Shown: positions 1 to 8,257, counted from the first letter of the stretch. The stretch: 43,136 nt of DNA from Lachnospiraceae bacterium (GCA_015057455.1 SVEH01000026.1:1-43136), one strand, 5' to 3'. The notes: generated by a model not told the origin, from the letters alone. Numbers and translations: made by a program.

Positions 1-20
1 TCATGTGTTTTTTGATCCAT
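1..20 (-). CDS. 5' end of an unidentified leftward gene (partial)
   Basis: Only the first six codons of a gene that runs off the left edge are present. The leftward reading begins ATG GAT CAA AAA ACA CAT (MDQKTH). An AAGGAG ribosome binding site lies at 30-35, nine bases upstream of the ATG. The product cannot be named. Confidence 0.6.
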
Positions 21-44
21 GTTTAAAATCTCCTTATAATTTTT

Positions 45-98
45 CTAGTTTTTTAGATTTTTCCGACTTAGTATAGTTTATCCGAAAAACTAGGAAAA
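45..98 (-). promoter_or_regulatory. Possible promoter and inverted repeat of the left-edge gene
   Basis: Read leftward, a TATACT -10 candidate lies at 70-75 with a weak -35-like TTTTCC at 93-98 (17-bp spacer). A 9-bp perfect inverted repeat (CTAGTTTTT at 45-53, AAAAACTAG at 85-93) brackets the -10. It could be an operator or a leader hairpin. The -35 is poor, so this is tentative. Confidence 0.3.
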
Positions 99-127
99 TT
101 TAAGGTACTCATGGTTTACCACTTACG

Positions 128-180
128 AATTTTGAGCGAAGCTCAAAATTAATTAGGCCTCTGTCAGAATGACAGAGGCC
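128..180 (-). terminator. Two adjacent perfect hairpins downstream of sortase gene 1
   Basis: The first hairpin has an 11-bp arm (156-166 with 170-180) around a 3-base loop. The second has a 10-bp arm (128-137 with 141-150) around a 3-base loop and the core GAGCTTCGCTC when read leftward. They lie 45-100 bases after the sortase stop and could end its transcript, although neither is followed by a clear T-run. The same hairpin core follows the rightward gene at the far right of the window (42893-42913), suggesting a dispersed palindromic element used after genes. Confidence 0.55.
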
Positions 181-225
181 CTAGAGCTCGACAAATTAGA
201 GTTTTCTCAATTCAAAATCCATTAT

Positions 226-1317
226 CTACCAGCCCATACCTGGGTCATAATATTCGTCCTCATATCCTGGATATGTTCCACCGTCAAAATCATATGATGG
301 TTCTTGACTAGGTGTCATAGTCATAGATTCATATGTTGGTTCCGGTTCTGGCGTTGGTTCTGGCGTTGGTTCCGGTGTTGGCTCTGGTGTTGGTTCTGGT
401 GTTGGCGTTGGTGCCTTGGTAGGTTTTTTAGTAGGCGTTGGAGTTTGTTCTATTTCTGGCTCCTCTTCCTCTTCAACTACGATTTCTTCAACCTCACCCT
501 CAGCATTCATTGGATTCTCTACCGGCGAACGACCACCTTTTCTTCTTGCGACAACAACAAATCTACCATTTGTAACATGATAACTACATGTAGACAATGT
601 TATCAACTGTTCACCATACTTAGGAACAATGCCGGTTTTATATACACTTAATTTAATTACATTATTTACATAATTATCAAACTCTTCTTGGTTATTAGCA
701 TCTTTAAATTTATAATACTTAAAAACTCTATCCTTAACTTTATATATTTTCGAATAAAAACATGCAAAAATCTCATAAGTCGCCAAATCATCATACATAG
801 TTTCAAATTGCAATGTAGGATGTTCCTCCCAATAGCTTTTCTTCTTGTAGTTATTATCCAAACTACCAAATTGAGAGTTATCTTTCATATTATGTCCATA
901 TATCAAAAAGTTATCTGTTAGTTTCCCACTATCCTTTATTCCACATTCGTAATCCATAAATGGATTTCCCCATTGTGAATATTTCCCCCAAGGGTCAGCA
1001 TATAAATACTTAGATGGGTTATCTGCTCCTGTTTGCATAACAAGATATTCCATTTTCTTTGAATTGTTATCAAAAATAAGCCTTCCAACTACATCAGGAT
1101 ACTCTTTTCTCATACTTGCATATTTATCTTTTAATTCGCCACCTGCACTTGCTACGTTAGAAAAGTCTTCTAATGCTTTATTAGATTTGCTACCTGCTTT
1201 ATAAGAGCCAACTGCGTAATCTACTAAATATAATGCGCATATCAAAAAGACCATTAAACTCATAGCAAAGACTATATGTAACGATCCATTATCTTTTTTA
1301 TTATAAAATCTAAGCAC
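226..1317 (-). CDS. Class B sortase with Pro/Glu/Thr repeat tail (paralog 1)
   Basis: Membrane-anchored cysteine transpeptidase expected to attach surface proteins to peptidoglycan. It has one N-terminal transmembrane segment (about residues 13-35), then a sortase domain with the expected catalytic set: His142 in YGHNMKD, Cys244 in LSTCSY and Arg252 in GRFVVVARR. The spacing and the MQTG...YGHNM signature fit class B. After the catalytic Arg there is an extra tail of about 100 residues: an acidic stretch, a repeated Thr-Pro-Glu-Pro tract and a Tyr/Gly/Asp-rich end. Class B sortases normally end near the catalytic domain, so the tail is unusual. The start is GTG, supported by an AGGAGGGG ribosome binding site a few bases upstream. 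A paralog lies just upstream. No obvious sorting-signal substrate is encoded in this window, so the target is unknown. Confidence 0.9.
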   Translation of the reverse strand: MLRFYNKKDNGSLHIVFAMSLMVFLICALYLVDYAVGSYKAGSKSNKALEDFSNVASAGGELKDKYASMRKEYPDVVGRLIFDNNSKKMEYLVMQTGADNPSKYLYADPWGKYSQWGNPFMDYECGIKDSGKLTDNFLIYGHNMKDNSQFGSLDNNYKKKSYWEEHPTLQFETMYDDLATYEIFACFYSKIYKVKDRVFKYYKFKDANNQEEFDNYVNNVIKLSVYKTGIVPKYGEQLITLSTCSYHVTNGRFVVVARRKGGRSPVENPMNAEGEVEEIVVEEEEEPEIEQTPTPTKKPTKAPTPTPEPTPEPTPEPTPEPTPEPEPTYESMTMTPSQEPSYDFDGGTYPGYEDEYYDPGMGW

Positions 1318-1422
1318 TTCACCCCTCCTGTCCCCTAAACAGGCTTTTTAATAGGCTAAAAATGTATACATTCTCATAGCCTACCCAATTATATTATACC
1401 ATATTTTTACATTTTTTATCAA
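1318..1422 (-). promoter_or_regulatory. Sigma-A promoter and structured leader of sortase gene 1
   Basis: Read leftward, TTGATA (1417-1422) and TATAAT (1393-1398) are separated by 18 bp, with a TGG extended -10. The predicted leader of about 65 bases contains a 7-bp stem (1352-1358 with 1377-1383) enclosing the 12-base palindrome AATGTATACATT (1361-1372). A second 5-bp stem (CCTGT/ACAGG) overlaps the edge of the AGGAGG ribosome binding site. The leader might control expression; this is inference from sequence. Confidence 0.6.
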
Positions 1423-1476
1423 TGTTTTACTATCTGTACACTTCTATATTAGTACCAAATTACCATAGAACAAAGA

Positions 1477-1543
1477 TGACAAGTTTTGTTTTATAGGAAA
1501 TAACAATCTCAAATTGTACTTTCCTATAAAACAAAACTTGTCA
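1477..1543 (-). terminator. Long perfect hairpin after sortase gene 2
   Basis: A perfect 24-bp inverted repeat (1477-1500 with 1520-1543) surrounds a 19-base loop that has its own short ACAAT/ATTGT pairing. It begins 9 bases after the sortase 2 stop codon. The length and perfection exceed a normal intrinsic terminator and no strong T-run follows, so it may also be an RNA-stability or regulatory element. Confidence 0.6.
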
Positions 1544-1551
1544 TATGATAA

Positions 1552-2610
1552 TTATAATGTTGGCATAGTTGGCTCAGGTGCCTGTGTAACTGGTTCGTTA
1601 GTAGGTGCCATAGTTTGTGGAGCCACGGTAACTCGTGGTGTTGGAATTGGAGTTACAGTAACCCTCGGTGTTGCAGTCGGTCTAATAGTTGGCTTTACTG
1701 TCGGTGAAACCTGCGGTCTAGTCGTTGGTTTATCTGTTCTAACAGGATTACTATTAGATGCCGTCGGTACTGGTTTTGGCGTTGCTGTAACCATCACTAC
1801 TGGCTTATCAGTACCTTTTGGAATATCTACCGCTATTACTTCTCTTGCTAACACAGCAAATCTTCCATCCTTTTTTTTCTTTGTATAATCACAAGTCGAT
1901 AATAAAATTAATTTATCACCAAACTTAGGTTTTATTCCCGTATCATACTCTGCTAATCTTTTTATATTATACATATAGTAATCATATGTTGCCTTATTGG
2001 GTAAATCAAAATACGCATAGTATCTAAATACGTCCATCCCCGGTGGGTAAACCTCAGAGTAAAATGCAGCCACAACCTCATATTTCTTTTCCTTATGATA
2101 CTTTGTCTCAAAATAAAGATAAGGATGAGACTTTCGATAAGATTCACTCCTATATTCCTTTAATGCTCCAAATTGACTTAAATCTTTCATATTATGGGCA
2201 TACAAAACAAGAAGTAGTGAATTCTCTATATCACATCTAAAGTCTATAAATGGTGTACCCGCTTTAGATTTTATTCCTTCAACGTCTCTGTACAAATAAT
2301 AATCATTATCTCCTGTCTGCATAAGAGGGAGCTTAACTTTATTATTATAGTAATAATAAGTTATAAACCCTACTAAATCCGGATATTTATCCCTAACTTT
2401 AGCATATCTATCAATCTTATTATCCTCATCGACTTCTACTTCTTCTTCAACAATATTATTCAATTCATCAATTTTGTCGTGGTTAAGTTTGTTTTGTACA
2501 AAGTATGTCAATAAAATACTTACTGTAACTACAAGTACACACAAACTAACCACGAACAGTGCTGCTACTATATCAAATTTCTTCTTATAATATCGTAACA
2601 CATCTATCAC
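1552..2610 (-). CDS. Class B sortase with Pro/Thr-rich tail (paralog 2)
   Basis: Second sortase-family transpeptidase, similar in plan to its neighbour. It has a transmembrane anchor (about residues 14-38), a short acidic linker, and a class B catalytic domain with His139 (YAHNMKD), Cys240 (LLSTCDY) and Arg250 (DGRFAVLAR). A tail of about 90 residues follows, rich in Pro, Thr, Val and Arg rather than the acidic Pro-Glu repeat of paralog 1, so the two tails have diverged in charge. The start is uncertain: GTG at 2610, or GTG at 2601, which gives VLRYYKKK and aligns with the start of paralog 1. Neither has a good ribosome binding site. It lies 18 bases after the debranching enzyme gene and may be read from that transcript. 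Substrates are unknown. Confidence 0.88.
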   Translation of the reverse strand: MIDVLRYYKKKFDIVAALFVVSLCVLVVTVSILLTYFVQNKLNHDKIDELNNIVEEEVEVDEDNKIDRYAKVRDKYPDLVGFITYYYYNNKVKLPLMQTGDNDYYLYRDVEGIKSKAGTPFIDFRCDIENSLLLVLYAHNMKDLSQFGALKEYRSESYRKSHPYLYFETKYHKEKKYEVVAAFYSEVYPPGMDVFRYYAYFDLPNKATYDYYMYNIKRLAEYDTGIKPKFGDKLILLSTCDYTKKKKDGRFAVLAREVIAVDIPKGTDKPVVMVTATPKPVPTASNSNPVRTDKPTTRPQVSPTVKPTIRPTATPRVTVTPIPTPRVTVAPQTMAPTNEPVTQAPEPTMPTL

Positions 2611-2628
2611 AACCGTTCTTAAAACAGT

Positions 2629-4617
2629 CTATTTATTCATCTTAACATCTTCCATATATGCACGTAATAGTTCTCCTACACTCCATGCTTGGTTAAAGCA
2701 ACCATTTCCTGTACATGTATCCATTCCATCAAATACTTCAGATATTGCATTAAGACAACCATCTTCTAAATGGTCAAAACATGCTTCACACATTTCTTCA
2801 GCTCTGTTTACCGCATCTTCTGAATGATTATTAACCTTACAATATGCTGTAATAAAAGCTCCCAATAAAAACGGCCAAACAGTTCCCATATGATATGCCT
2901 CATCCCTTGCAGATAAGTCACCTCTATATGTGCCCTTAAAATTTTTATCGGCATAACTTAAGGTTCTCATACCATAGCAAGTATATAAATGTTCATATAC
3001 TTTATTAACTATCTTCTTTTCTTTCTCTCTGTCTAGCATTGTATATGGCAATGATATAGCCCACACTTGATTAGGTCTAACTTTAGCGTCATTCTCATCT
3101 ACAACGTCATATAAACATCCAGTTTCTTCATTCCAAAATCTTTCATTAAATGACTTCTTAACCTTCTTGGCAAGATTAGCGTATACACTACTATCTTCAC
3201 CAAATCTAATTGACAAATCTTCCATTACTTTCAATGCGTTATACCACAATGCGTTAATTTCAACTGGTTTACCATGTCTTGGAGTTGCGACCCATTTGCC
3301 AACTCTTACATCCATCCATGTAACTTGATCAAGTCCACTACCAGCCATAATCAAACCATCATCATCCATCTTTATAGAAAAATCTGTCCCTTCCATATAT
3401 GCATAAATAATCTGTTTAAGTACATCATATAATTTCTCTTTTACAAATTGATAATCTTCTTCCTCTCCAGTATATCTAAGATACTTGTCGACAGAGTAAA
3501 AATACCACATTGATGCATCAACAGTATTATATATAGGCTCCTCGTCATCATTACTTGGGAACATATTCGGTATTAACCCATTCTTAATATATATTGCAAA
3601 AGATTGCAAAATTTCTCTGTTGTCTTTAAACCTTCCTGTACATAAAGTCAAACCTTGTAATGCTATCATAGTATCTCTTCCCCAATCACTAAACCAAGGA
3701 TAACCAGCTAGCACTGTTTTCAAACCTGTTGACTTTCTGTCTACAATAAATGTATCAGCTGATAAAGCTAATCTATCAATATACCTATCCCTTACTTTTA
3801 ATTTTCCTAATACATCTTTAGCTCTATCTCTACATTCTTGTATTATCTCATCTGAAGTCCTATCATCTATATCTTCTATAGTACATTTTACATAAAAATG
3901 TTTAACTTCATGAGGCTTAACATTTAGTTTAACAATAAACGGAATATACCCTATATCCGACTTAGTATAACCATTCTTCATATCCATCAAATACACTTTA
4001 GGATCATCTAAACAATTATTCCTTGAATTAATAACCAAGTCTCCGTCTGTTGTATAAAACTTAACTGTATATCTATCATCGTTATGATTAACGATTGTTG
4101 CATCCCTTCCATTAATTTCAGCTTCTAACGTTAACTCTTCACCATGTTCAACAAATGAACCAAAATCTCTACAAGCAAATACAGGCTTTATTAAAAGCGT
4201 GCTTTCATTATTGCCATTCTCTATTACATAGTCTATTACCACTGTATTCTTATTTCTCTCAATAGCTATAGTTTTCTTTATTCTTACATCATTAATTTGA
4301 TATATATATCTTGGTACTATATCCATATCAAAACTTTCTAAATACTTACATCCAGCAATTTTATAATCCTTATATGTCTGACAATCTAAATTAAATTGTT
4401 TACCATCCATTACAAGCATCTCTTTTGTTTTACTTAAAACATTAATTCTATCTACCGGTGGATTTAGTGAAGCCACTAAATATGAAGACTGAGTTCTTAC
4501 CAAATTACCAACTACCGTACAATTAGAGAATCCACCTATGCCATTAGCTATAAGCCATTCTCTTTCTGAACCTTCTTCTACTGTTCTCCAGTAACCTTTA
4601 CCAAACCTATACTTCAC
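2629..4617 (-). CDS. Glycogen debranching enzyme (amylo-alpha-1,6-glucosidase, GH133-like)
   Basis: Cytoplasmic enzyme expected to hydrolyse alpha-1,6 branch points of glycogen or related alpha-glucans. The 662-aa length and two-part layout match bacterial/archaeal debranching enzymes: an N-terminal GDE_N-type beta-sandwich (about residues 15-240, starting EWLIANGIGGFSN) and a C-terminal (alpha/alpha)6 catalytic domain. Recognisable catalytic-domain blocks are YPWFSDWGRDTMIALQGLTL, TVDASMWY, GLDQVTWMDVRVG, EINALWYNAL and DEAYHMGTVWPFLLG. The start is GTG with GGAGGT eight bases upstream. No other glycogen gene lies in the window. Sortase gene 2 follows closely on the same strand, but a functional link is not evident. 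Confidence 0.9.
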   Translation of the reverse strand: MKYRFGKGYWRTVEEGSEREWLIANGIGGFSNCTVVGNLVRTQSSYLVASLNPPVDRINVLSKTKEMLVMDGKQFNLDCQTYKDYKIAGCKYLESFDMDIVPRYIYQINDVRIKKTIAIERNKNTVVIDYVIENGNNESTLLIKPVFACRDFGSFVEHGEELTLEAEINGRDATIVNHNDDRYTVKFYTTDGDLVINSRNNCLDDPKVYLMDMKNGYTKSDIGYIPFIVKLNVKPHEVKHFYVKCTIEDIDDRTSDEIIQECRDRAKDVLGKLKVRDRYIDRLALSADTFIVDRKSTGLKTVLAGYPWFSDWGRDTMIALQGLTLCTGRFKDNREILQSFAIYIKNGLIPNMFPSNDDEEPIYNTVDASMWYFYSVDKYLRYTGEEEDYQFVKEKLYDVLKQIIYAYMEGTDFSIKMDDDGLIMAGSGLDQVTWMDVRVGKWVATPRHGKPVEINALWYNALKVMEDLSIRFGEDSSVYANLAKKVKKSFNERFWNEETGCLYDVVDENDAKVRPNQVWAISLPYTMLDREKEKKIVNKVYEHLYTCYGMRTLSYADKNFKGTYRGDLSARDEAYHMGTVWPFLLGAFITAYCKVNNHSEDAVNRAEEMCEACFDHLEDGCLNAISEVFDGMDTCTGNGCFNQAWSVGELLRAYMEDVKMNK

Positions 4618-4693
4618 AGAATATTACCTCCAACGCAACTTTTCTTTATAATATACAGGCTAAAAACAACATTCTATATTCAATTTTATTAAT

Positions 4694-4709
4694 TTGATTA
4701 CTTAATCAA
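4694..4709. repeat. 16-base palindrome in the dpaA/debranching-enzyme intergenic region
   Basis: TTGATTACTTAATCAA is a near-perfect palindrome (7-bp arms, 2-base centre) about 77 bases upstream of the debranching enzyme start. It could be an operator for that gene. The rest of 4618-4870 is AT-rich and shows nothing else I can support. Confidence 0.3.
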
Positions 4710-4878
4710 TTACATAGAGAAGTATAACAAAACTGTCCTAATTTCGCAACACACTTTACAATTTTTGTATATTTTTGTATATTATTATCTGATTTTAACA
4801 AAGATTTTTATATATTTTGTCATTTTTTACATATTGACATATTTTCTAAATTGCTATCTTCCATTGTTATATATTCTC

Positions 4879-4905
4879 ACACATGAAACTATAATACATA
4901 TACTA
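4879..4905 (+). promoter_or_regulatory. Candidate mother-cell sigma-K promoter for dpaA-dpaB
   Basis: The -10 candidate CATATACTA (4897-4905) matches the CATAnnnTA consensus of the sporulation factor sigma-K. An ACA at 4879-4881 sits about 15 bases upstream, as expected for the short sigma-K -35. It lies about 40 bases before the dpaA start. In Bacillus subtilis the spoVF operon is sigma-K dependent, which supports the assignment. Sigma-E has a similar -10 and cannot be excluded. Confidence 0.5.
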
Positions 4906-4945
4906 TTTTAAAAAAATAATTATCTATATCATTATGGAGGCATAT

Positions 4946-5779
4946 ATGCATTCAAAAAAACAGATAGCATTTATTTGTGGTGATAATAGACAAATATATT
5001 TAGCCAATCTATTTTCTGAAAACGGTTGGATTGTATATACCTATAATATAGACTCTCCTTTATTATCTAACAATTGTATAAAATGTAAAGATTTAAAATC
5101 AGCAATAAACCACTGTAATATTGTAGTATTTCCATTTAAAATCAGAGATATACCTATCGATGAATTTTTTTCTTCTGAATCCTATTTTAAAAATAAAACT
5201 ATATTTGGAGGCAATATCTCTAATGATTTTATAGAATTCTTTTTCAAGAACAAAATTGAATTCTATGACTTTTTTAAAGTGGATTATATTACTAGATTAA
5301 ATGCTATTGCTACAGCTGAAGGATGTATAAAAGAAGCTATTGAAATGAGCCCCTACAATTTGCATAATGCATCTTCTCTTGTTCTTGGCTATGGAAATTG
5401 TGGAAGTGTTTTAGCTCATAAATTATCCAACTTAAATAGTTATGTTACCATAGCTTGTAGAAAACCATATCAAGGTGCTTGTGCTATAAGTGAAGGCATT
5501 AAATATATAAATATTAGTCATTTAGAATCACGCATAAAAGATTTTAACTATATATTTAATACAATACCTTCCACTATATTAACTCCCAATATGCTAGAGA
5601 AAATAAATAAAGACTGTGTAATAATTGATATAGCTTCCTCGCCTGGTGGTATAGATTTAGAATATGCCCATATGATTAATCTTAAAGCAAAGACAATTCC
5701 TGGTATTCCTGGCAAGGTATCGCCACTTTCGTCTGCTATAATACTTTATGATTATATCAATGATGTTATATCTATCTAG
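4946..5779 (+). CDS. dpaA: Dipicolinate synthase subunit A (SpoVFA)
   Basis: NAD(P)-dependent oxidoreductase-like subunit that, with DpaB, converts (hydroxy)tetrahydrodipicolinate into dipicolinate in the mother cell; dipicolinate then accumulates in the spore core. The 277-aa protein has an N-terminal DpaA domain and a C-terminal Rossmann domain with the glycine-rich turn LVLGYGNCGSVLA. The family blocks NAIATAEG, IDIASSPGGID and TIPGIPGKVSP are present. An in-frame ATG at 4934 overlaps the ribosome binding site. The ATG at 4946, with GGAGG five bases upstream, is the better start. dpaB follows after 14 bases. The gene marks the host as spore-forming. Confidence 0.93.
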   Translation: MHSKKQIAFICGDNRQIYLANLFSENGWIVYTYNIDSPLLSNNCIKCKDLKSAINHCNIVVFPFKIRDIPIDEFFSSESYFKNKTIFGGNISNDFIEFFFKNKIEFYDFFKVDYITRLNAIATAEGCIKEAIEMSPYNLHNASSLVLGYGNCGSVLAHKLSNLNSYVTIACRKPYQGACAISEGIKYINISHLESRIKDFNYIFNTIPSTILTPNMLEKINKDCVIIDIASSPGGIDLEYAHMINLKAKTIPGIPGKVSPLSSAIILYDYINDVISI

Positions 5780-5793
5780 AAATGAGGAAAAAT

Positions 5794-6372
5794 ATGACTT
5801 TAAAAGGAAAAAAAATTGGTTTTGCCGTAACAGGCTCATTTTGCACTTTTAAAACAATATATCCACAAATGCAAAACTTAATAGAAGAAGGTGCTGAAGT
5901 AATTCCCATCTTTTCTTACTCTGCAGACCTTAATGACACAAGATTTTTTAAATGCGATGACTTTCGAAATCTTGTAACTGAAATTACAGGCCACAAGCCT
6001 TTTTCATCAATTACAGATGTTGAACCAATCGGCCCAAAAGGGCTAATAGATATCTTACTAATAGCACCCTGTACAGGAAATACACTTGCCAAACTAAATG
6101 CAGGCATAGCAGATACGCCAGTCACCCTTGCTGTAAAAAGTCATTTAAGAAATAATCGTCCTGTTGTAATAGCAATATCTACTAACGATGCCCTTGCCAA
6201 TAACTTTAAAAACATCGGTTATCTTATGAATCAGAAAAACATATACTTTGTTCCATTTGGCCAAGATAACCATGTAATTAAACCTAACTCAATGGTTGCT
6301 CACTTTGATTTAATAAAACCAACACTTGAACTCGCCCTAAATTACAAACAAATTCAGCCAGTTCTTGTTTAA
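5794..6372 (+). CDS. dpaB: Dipicolinate synthase subunit B (SpoVFB)
   Basis: Flavoprotein-fold subunit of dipicolinate synthase (192 aa), partner of the preceding dpaA. Family features are the nucleotide-binding N-terminus GKKIGFAVTGSFCTF, the block DILLIAPCTGNTLAKLNAGIAD and the segment VVIAISTNDALANN. It belongs to the same HFCD flavoprotein fold as CoaC, which is also encoded in this window. An upstream in-frame ATG at 5782 overlaps the GAGGA ribosome binding site, so the ATG at 5794 is chosen. It is expected to be transcribed with dpaA late in sporulation. Confidence 0.93.
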   Translation: MTLKGKKIGFAVTGSFCTFKTIYPQMQNLIEEGAEVIPIFSYSADLNDTRFFKCDDFRNLVTEITGHKPFSSITDVEPIGPKGLIDILLIAPCTGNTLAKLNAGIADTPVTLAVKSHLRNNRPVVIAISTNDALANNFKNIGYLMNQKNIYFVPFGQDNHVIKPNSMVAHFDLIKPTLELALNYKQIQPVLV

Positions 6373-6448
6373 ATTAACAAAATTAGGTTTCATTCCAATA
6401 AAACCACTTTAAATTAAATTATTTAAGTTTCTATGCCCAAGCAAAAAC

Positions 6449-6563
6449 AATCTATAATTTAGTGACTGCCTTATGGCTTATTTGTACCACCTAACGACAC
6501 AAAACTTACACTCTATGTTCACTTATGTGTCGAGGTTGCACTAACATCACTAAATTATAGATT
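6449..6563. repeat. 115-base element bounded by perfect 17-bp inverted repeats
   Basis: Positions 6449-6465 and 6547-6563 form a perfect 17-bp inverted repeat. The 81-base interior contains a further 7-bp stem (CGACACA with TGTGTCG). It sits between the convergent dpaB and transaldolase genes. Read leftward, the outer stem is followed by TTTTT, so it may help terminate the transaldolase transcript. It could instead be a small structured RNA or a MITE-like remnant; I see no clear target-site duplication. The rest of 6373-6574 has no gene. Confidence 0.5.
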
Positions 6564-6574
6564 ACTTTTAATCT

Positions 6575-6651
6575 AATAATCTTCCTTAATAAAAAGATAC
6601 TTACAAGAATGTTACTATCATCCCTGCAAGTACCTTATCTTTAAGATTATT
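6575..6651 (-). terminator. Hairpin terminator of the cofactor operon (after transaldolase)
   Basis: Nested arms pair 6575-6583 with 6643-6651 (9 bp) and 6593-6599 with 6636-6642 (7 bp), with further pairing around TACTTACAAG and CTGCAAGTA. The leftward reading of the inner stem runs into CTTTTTATT. The element starts about 16 bases after the transaldolase stop, so it is a plausible 3' end for the ten-gene operon. Confidence 0.6.
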
Positions 6652-6666
6652 TTATTACCATTTCAT

Positions 6667-7320
6667 CTATTCTCCAAAAACAGCCTTATAATCTGCTTGG
6701 AACTTCTCTATTCCTTGGTCTGTTAATGGATGTTTTGTCATCTTCTCTAATACAGCATATGGCACTGTTGCAATATCTGCTCCTGCAAGTGCACAATCAG
6801 TAACATGAATTGTGTTACGAACACTAGCTGCAATAATCTGAGTTTCAATTCCATGAATTTCAAAAATCTCCATAATTGATGAGATTAAATCAATTCCTGG
6901 TTGTGAAATATCATCTAATCTTCCTAAGAATGGTGAAACATATGTTGCACCAGCTCTAGCTGCAAGTAATGCTTGATTAGCTGTAAACACTAAAGTTACG
7001 TTTGTCTTAATTCCTTCTGCTGTAAGAACCTTAACGGCCTTTAATCCTTCAACTGTCATAGGAATCTTAACAATCATGTTAGGATGAATCTTAGCAATCT
7101 CTCTACCTTCTGCTATCATTCCTTCAGCATCAACAGTAGTTGCCTTAACTTCACCACTAATTGGTCCGTCAACAATTGATGTAATCTCCTTGATTACCTC
7201 GTTAAAATCTCTGCCCTCTTTAGCAATAAGACTAGGATTAGTTGTTACTCCACAAATAATTCCCATATCATTTGCTTTTCTTATTTCATCTACGTTCGCA
7301 GTATCAATAAAAAATTTCAT
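6667..7320 (-). CDS. tal: Small transaldolase (TalC/FSA family)
   Basis: Class I aldolase-type transaldolase of the non-oxidative pentose phosphate pathway, moving a dihydroxyacetone unit between sugar phosphates. The 217-aa length fits the short decameric subfamily. The Schiff-base lysine is Lys85 in MIVKIPMT, and the N-terminal block is [10 protein letters not shown] with GVTTNPSL. At the position of Tyr131 in fructose-6-phosphate aldolase FsaA this protein has Phe131 ([11 protein letters not shown]), the residue typical of true transaldolases. That favours transaldolase over fructose-6-phosphate aldolase. A GGAG ribosome binding site precedes ATG. It is the last gene of the leftward cofactor block and is followed by a hairpin; pentose phosphate flux supplies the PRPP used by NadC, but the link may be incidental. 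Confidence 0.92.
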   Translation of the reverse strand: MKFFIDTANVDEIRKANDMGIICGVTTNPSLIAKEGRDFNEVIKEITSIVDGPISGEVKATTVDAEGMIAEGREIAKIHPNMIVKIPMTVEGLKAVKVLTAEGIKTNVTLVFTANQALLAARAGATYVSPFLGRLDDISQPGIDLISSIMEIFEIHGIETQIIAASVRNTIHVTDCALAGADIATVPYAVLEKMTKHPLTDQGIEKFQADYKAVFGE

Positions 7321-7402
7321 TGAACTATCTCCTTTCTAGGCAAACTTAATTTTCTATACTTTAATTATATCAAACATTCACATTATTTCAATTGAATATT
7401 TT

Positions 7403-8257
7403 TTATACAATTGTTAAATTTTTCATAGAATAATCTAATACAGGAGATGAATGGGTTAATGCTCCACAAGAAATAAAGTCAACTCCTATATCAATAAGGT
7501 CTTTTACTTTTTCTTTTGTAACATTACCTGAACATTCTGTTTGCGCTCTTCCATCAATTATAGCAACAGCTTCTTTCATTGTTTCTACTGACATATTATC
7601 TAACATTATTATATCAGCACCTGCTTCTAATGCTTCTCTTAGCATGTCAAGATTTTCTACTTCCACCTCTATCTTTCGAACAAATGGAGCATACTCCTTA
7701 GCAAGTTTTACTGCATTCGTTATACTTCCTGCTGCATCTATATGATTATCTTTTATTAATATTCCATCTGAAAGATTATATCTATGATTACTTCCTCCTC
7801 CAACTTTTACTGAATATTTTTCAAATATTCTATTATTCGGAGTTGTTTTTCTAGTATCTAGTAATACAGTTTTGCTTCCTTCTAGCATTTTAACAATCTT
7901 ATTAGTATGAGTTGCCACACCACTCATTCTTTGAAGATAATTAAGCGCAACTCTCTCTCCTGATAGAACCGCTCTTACATCTGCTTCTAAAACAGCAATA
8001 AGATCCCCATTCTTAACTTCATCTCCATCTTTAAAACTAGTTGTTAAAACAGCACTTTCATCTATTAATTCAAATACTCTCTTATACACATCTAAACCTG
8101 AAAGGATTCCATCTTCTTTACATATAAGATTAACCTTTGCTCTCTTTGGTTCTCTTATTATTGCATTTGTGGTAATATCTTCACTAGTTATATCCTCTCT
8201 TAATGCTTGTATTATTAAATTATCTATATTTAGTTTTTGTGTTGCAAAATCATTCAT
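7403..8257 (-). CDS. nadC: Quinolinate phosphoribosyltransferase (NadC)
   Basis: Converts quinolinate and PRPP to nicotinate mononucleotide, CO2 and pyrophosphate in de novo NAD synthesis. The 284-aa length is standard. Family blocks are the active-site segment DTRKTTPNNR followed by KVGGGSNHRYNLSDGILIKD, the EVEVENLD block, ADIIMLDNMS, and a C-terminal GVDFISCGALTHS. An AAGGA ribosome binding site precedes ATG. nadB is immediately upstream (64-base gap), consistent with co-transcription. nadA, which usually travels with this pair, is not present in the window. Confidence 0.96.
   Translation of the reverse strand: MNDFATQKLNIDNLIIQALREDITSEDITTNAIIREPKRAKVNLICKEDGILSGLDVYKRVFELIDESAVLTTSFKDGDEVKNGDLIAVLEADVRAVLSGERVALNYLQRMSGVATHTNKIVKMLEGSKTVLLDTRKTTPNNRIFEKYSVKVGGGSNHRYNLSDGILIKDNHIDAAGSITNAVKLAKEYAPFVRKIEVEVENLDMLREALEAGADIIMLDNMSVETMKEAVAIIDGRAQTECSGNVTKEKVKDLIDIGVDFISCGALTHSSPVLDYSMKNLTIV

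Noticed and set aside
304..651. Rightward reading frame of 115 aa, Trp/Cys/Phe-rich
   Set aside because: It is antisense to the Pro-Glu repeat tail of sortase 1; the odd composition is the reverse complement of that repeat and there is no ribosome binding site.
1514..1888. Rightward Gly/Val/Thr-rich 124-aa frame that looks like a membrane or repeat protein
   Set aside because: It is antisense to the Pro/Thr tail of sortase 2 and starts within the 24-bp hairpin; it is a shadow of the repeat codons.
6667..7320. Fructose-6-phosphate aldolase (Fsa) identity for the small transaldolase
   Set aside because: Phe131 replaces the Tyr131 found in FsaA, which favours transaldolase activity.
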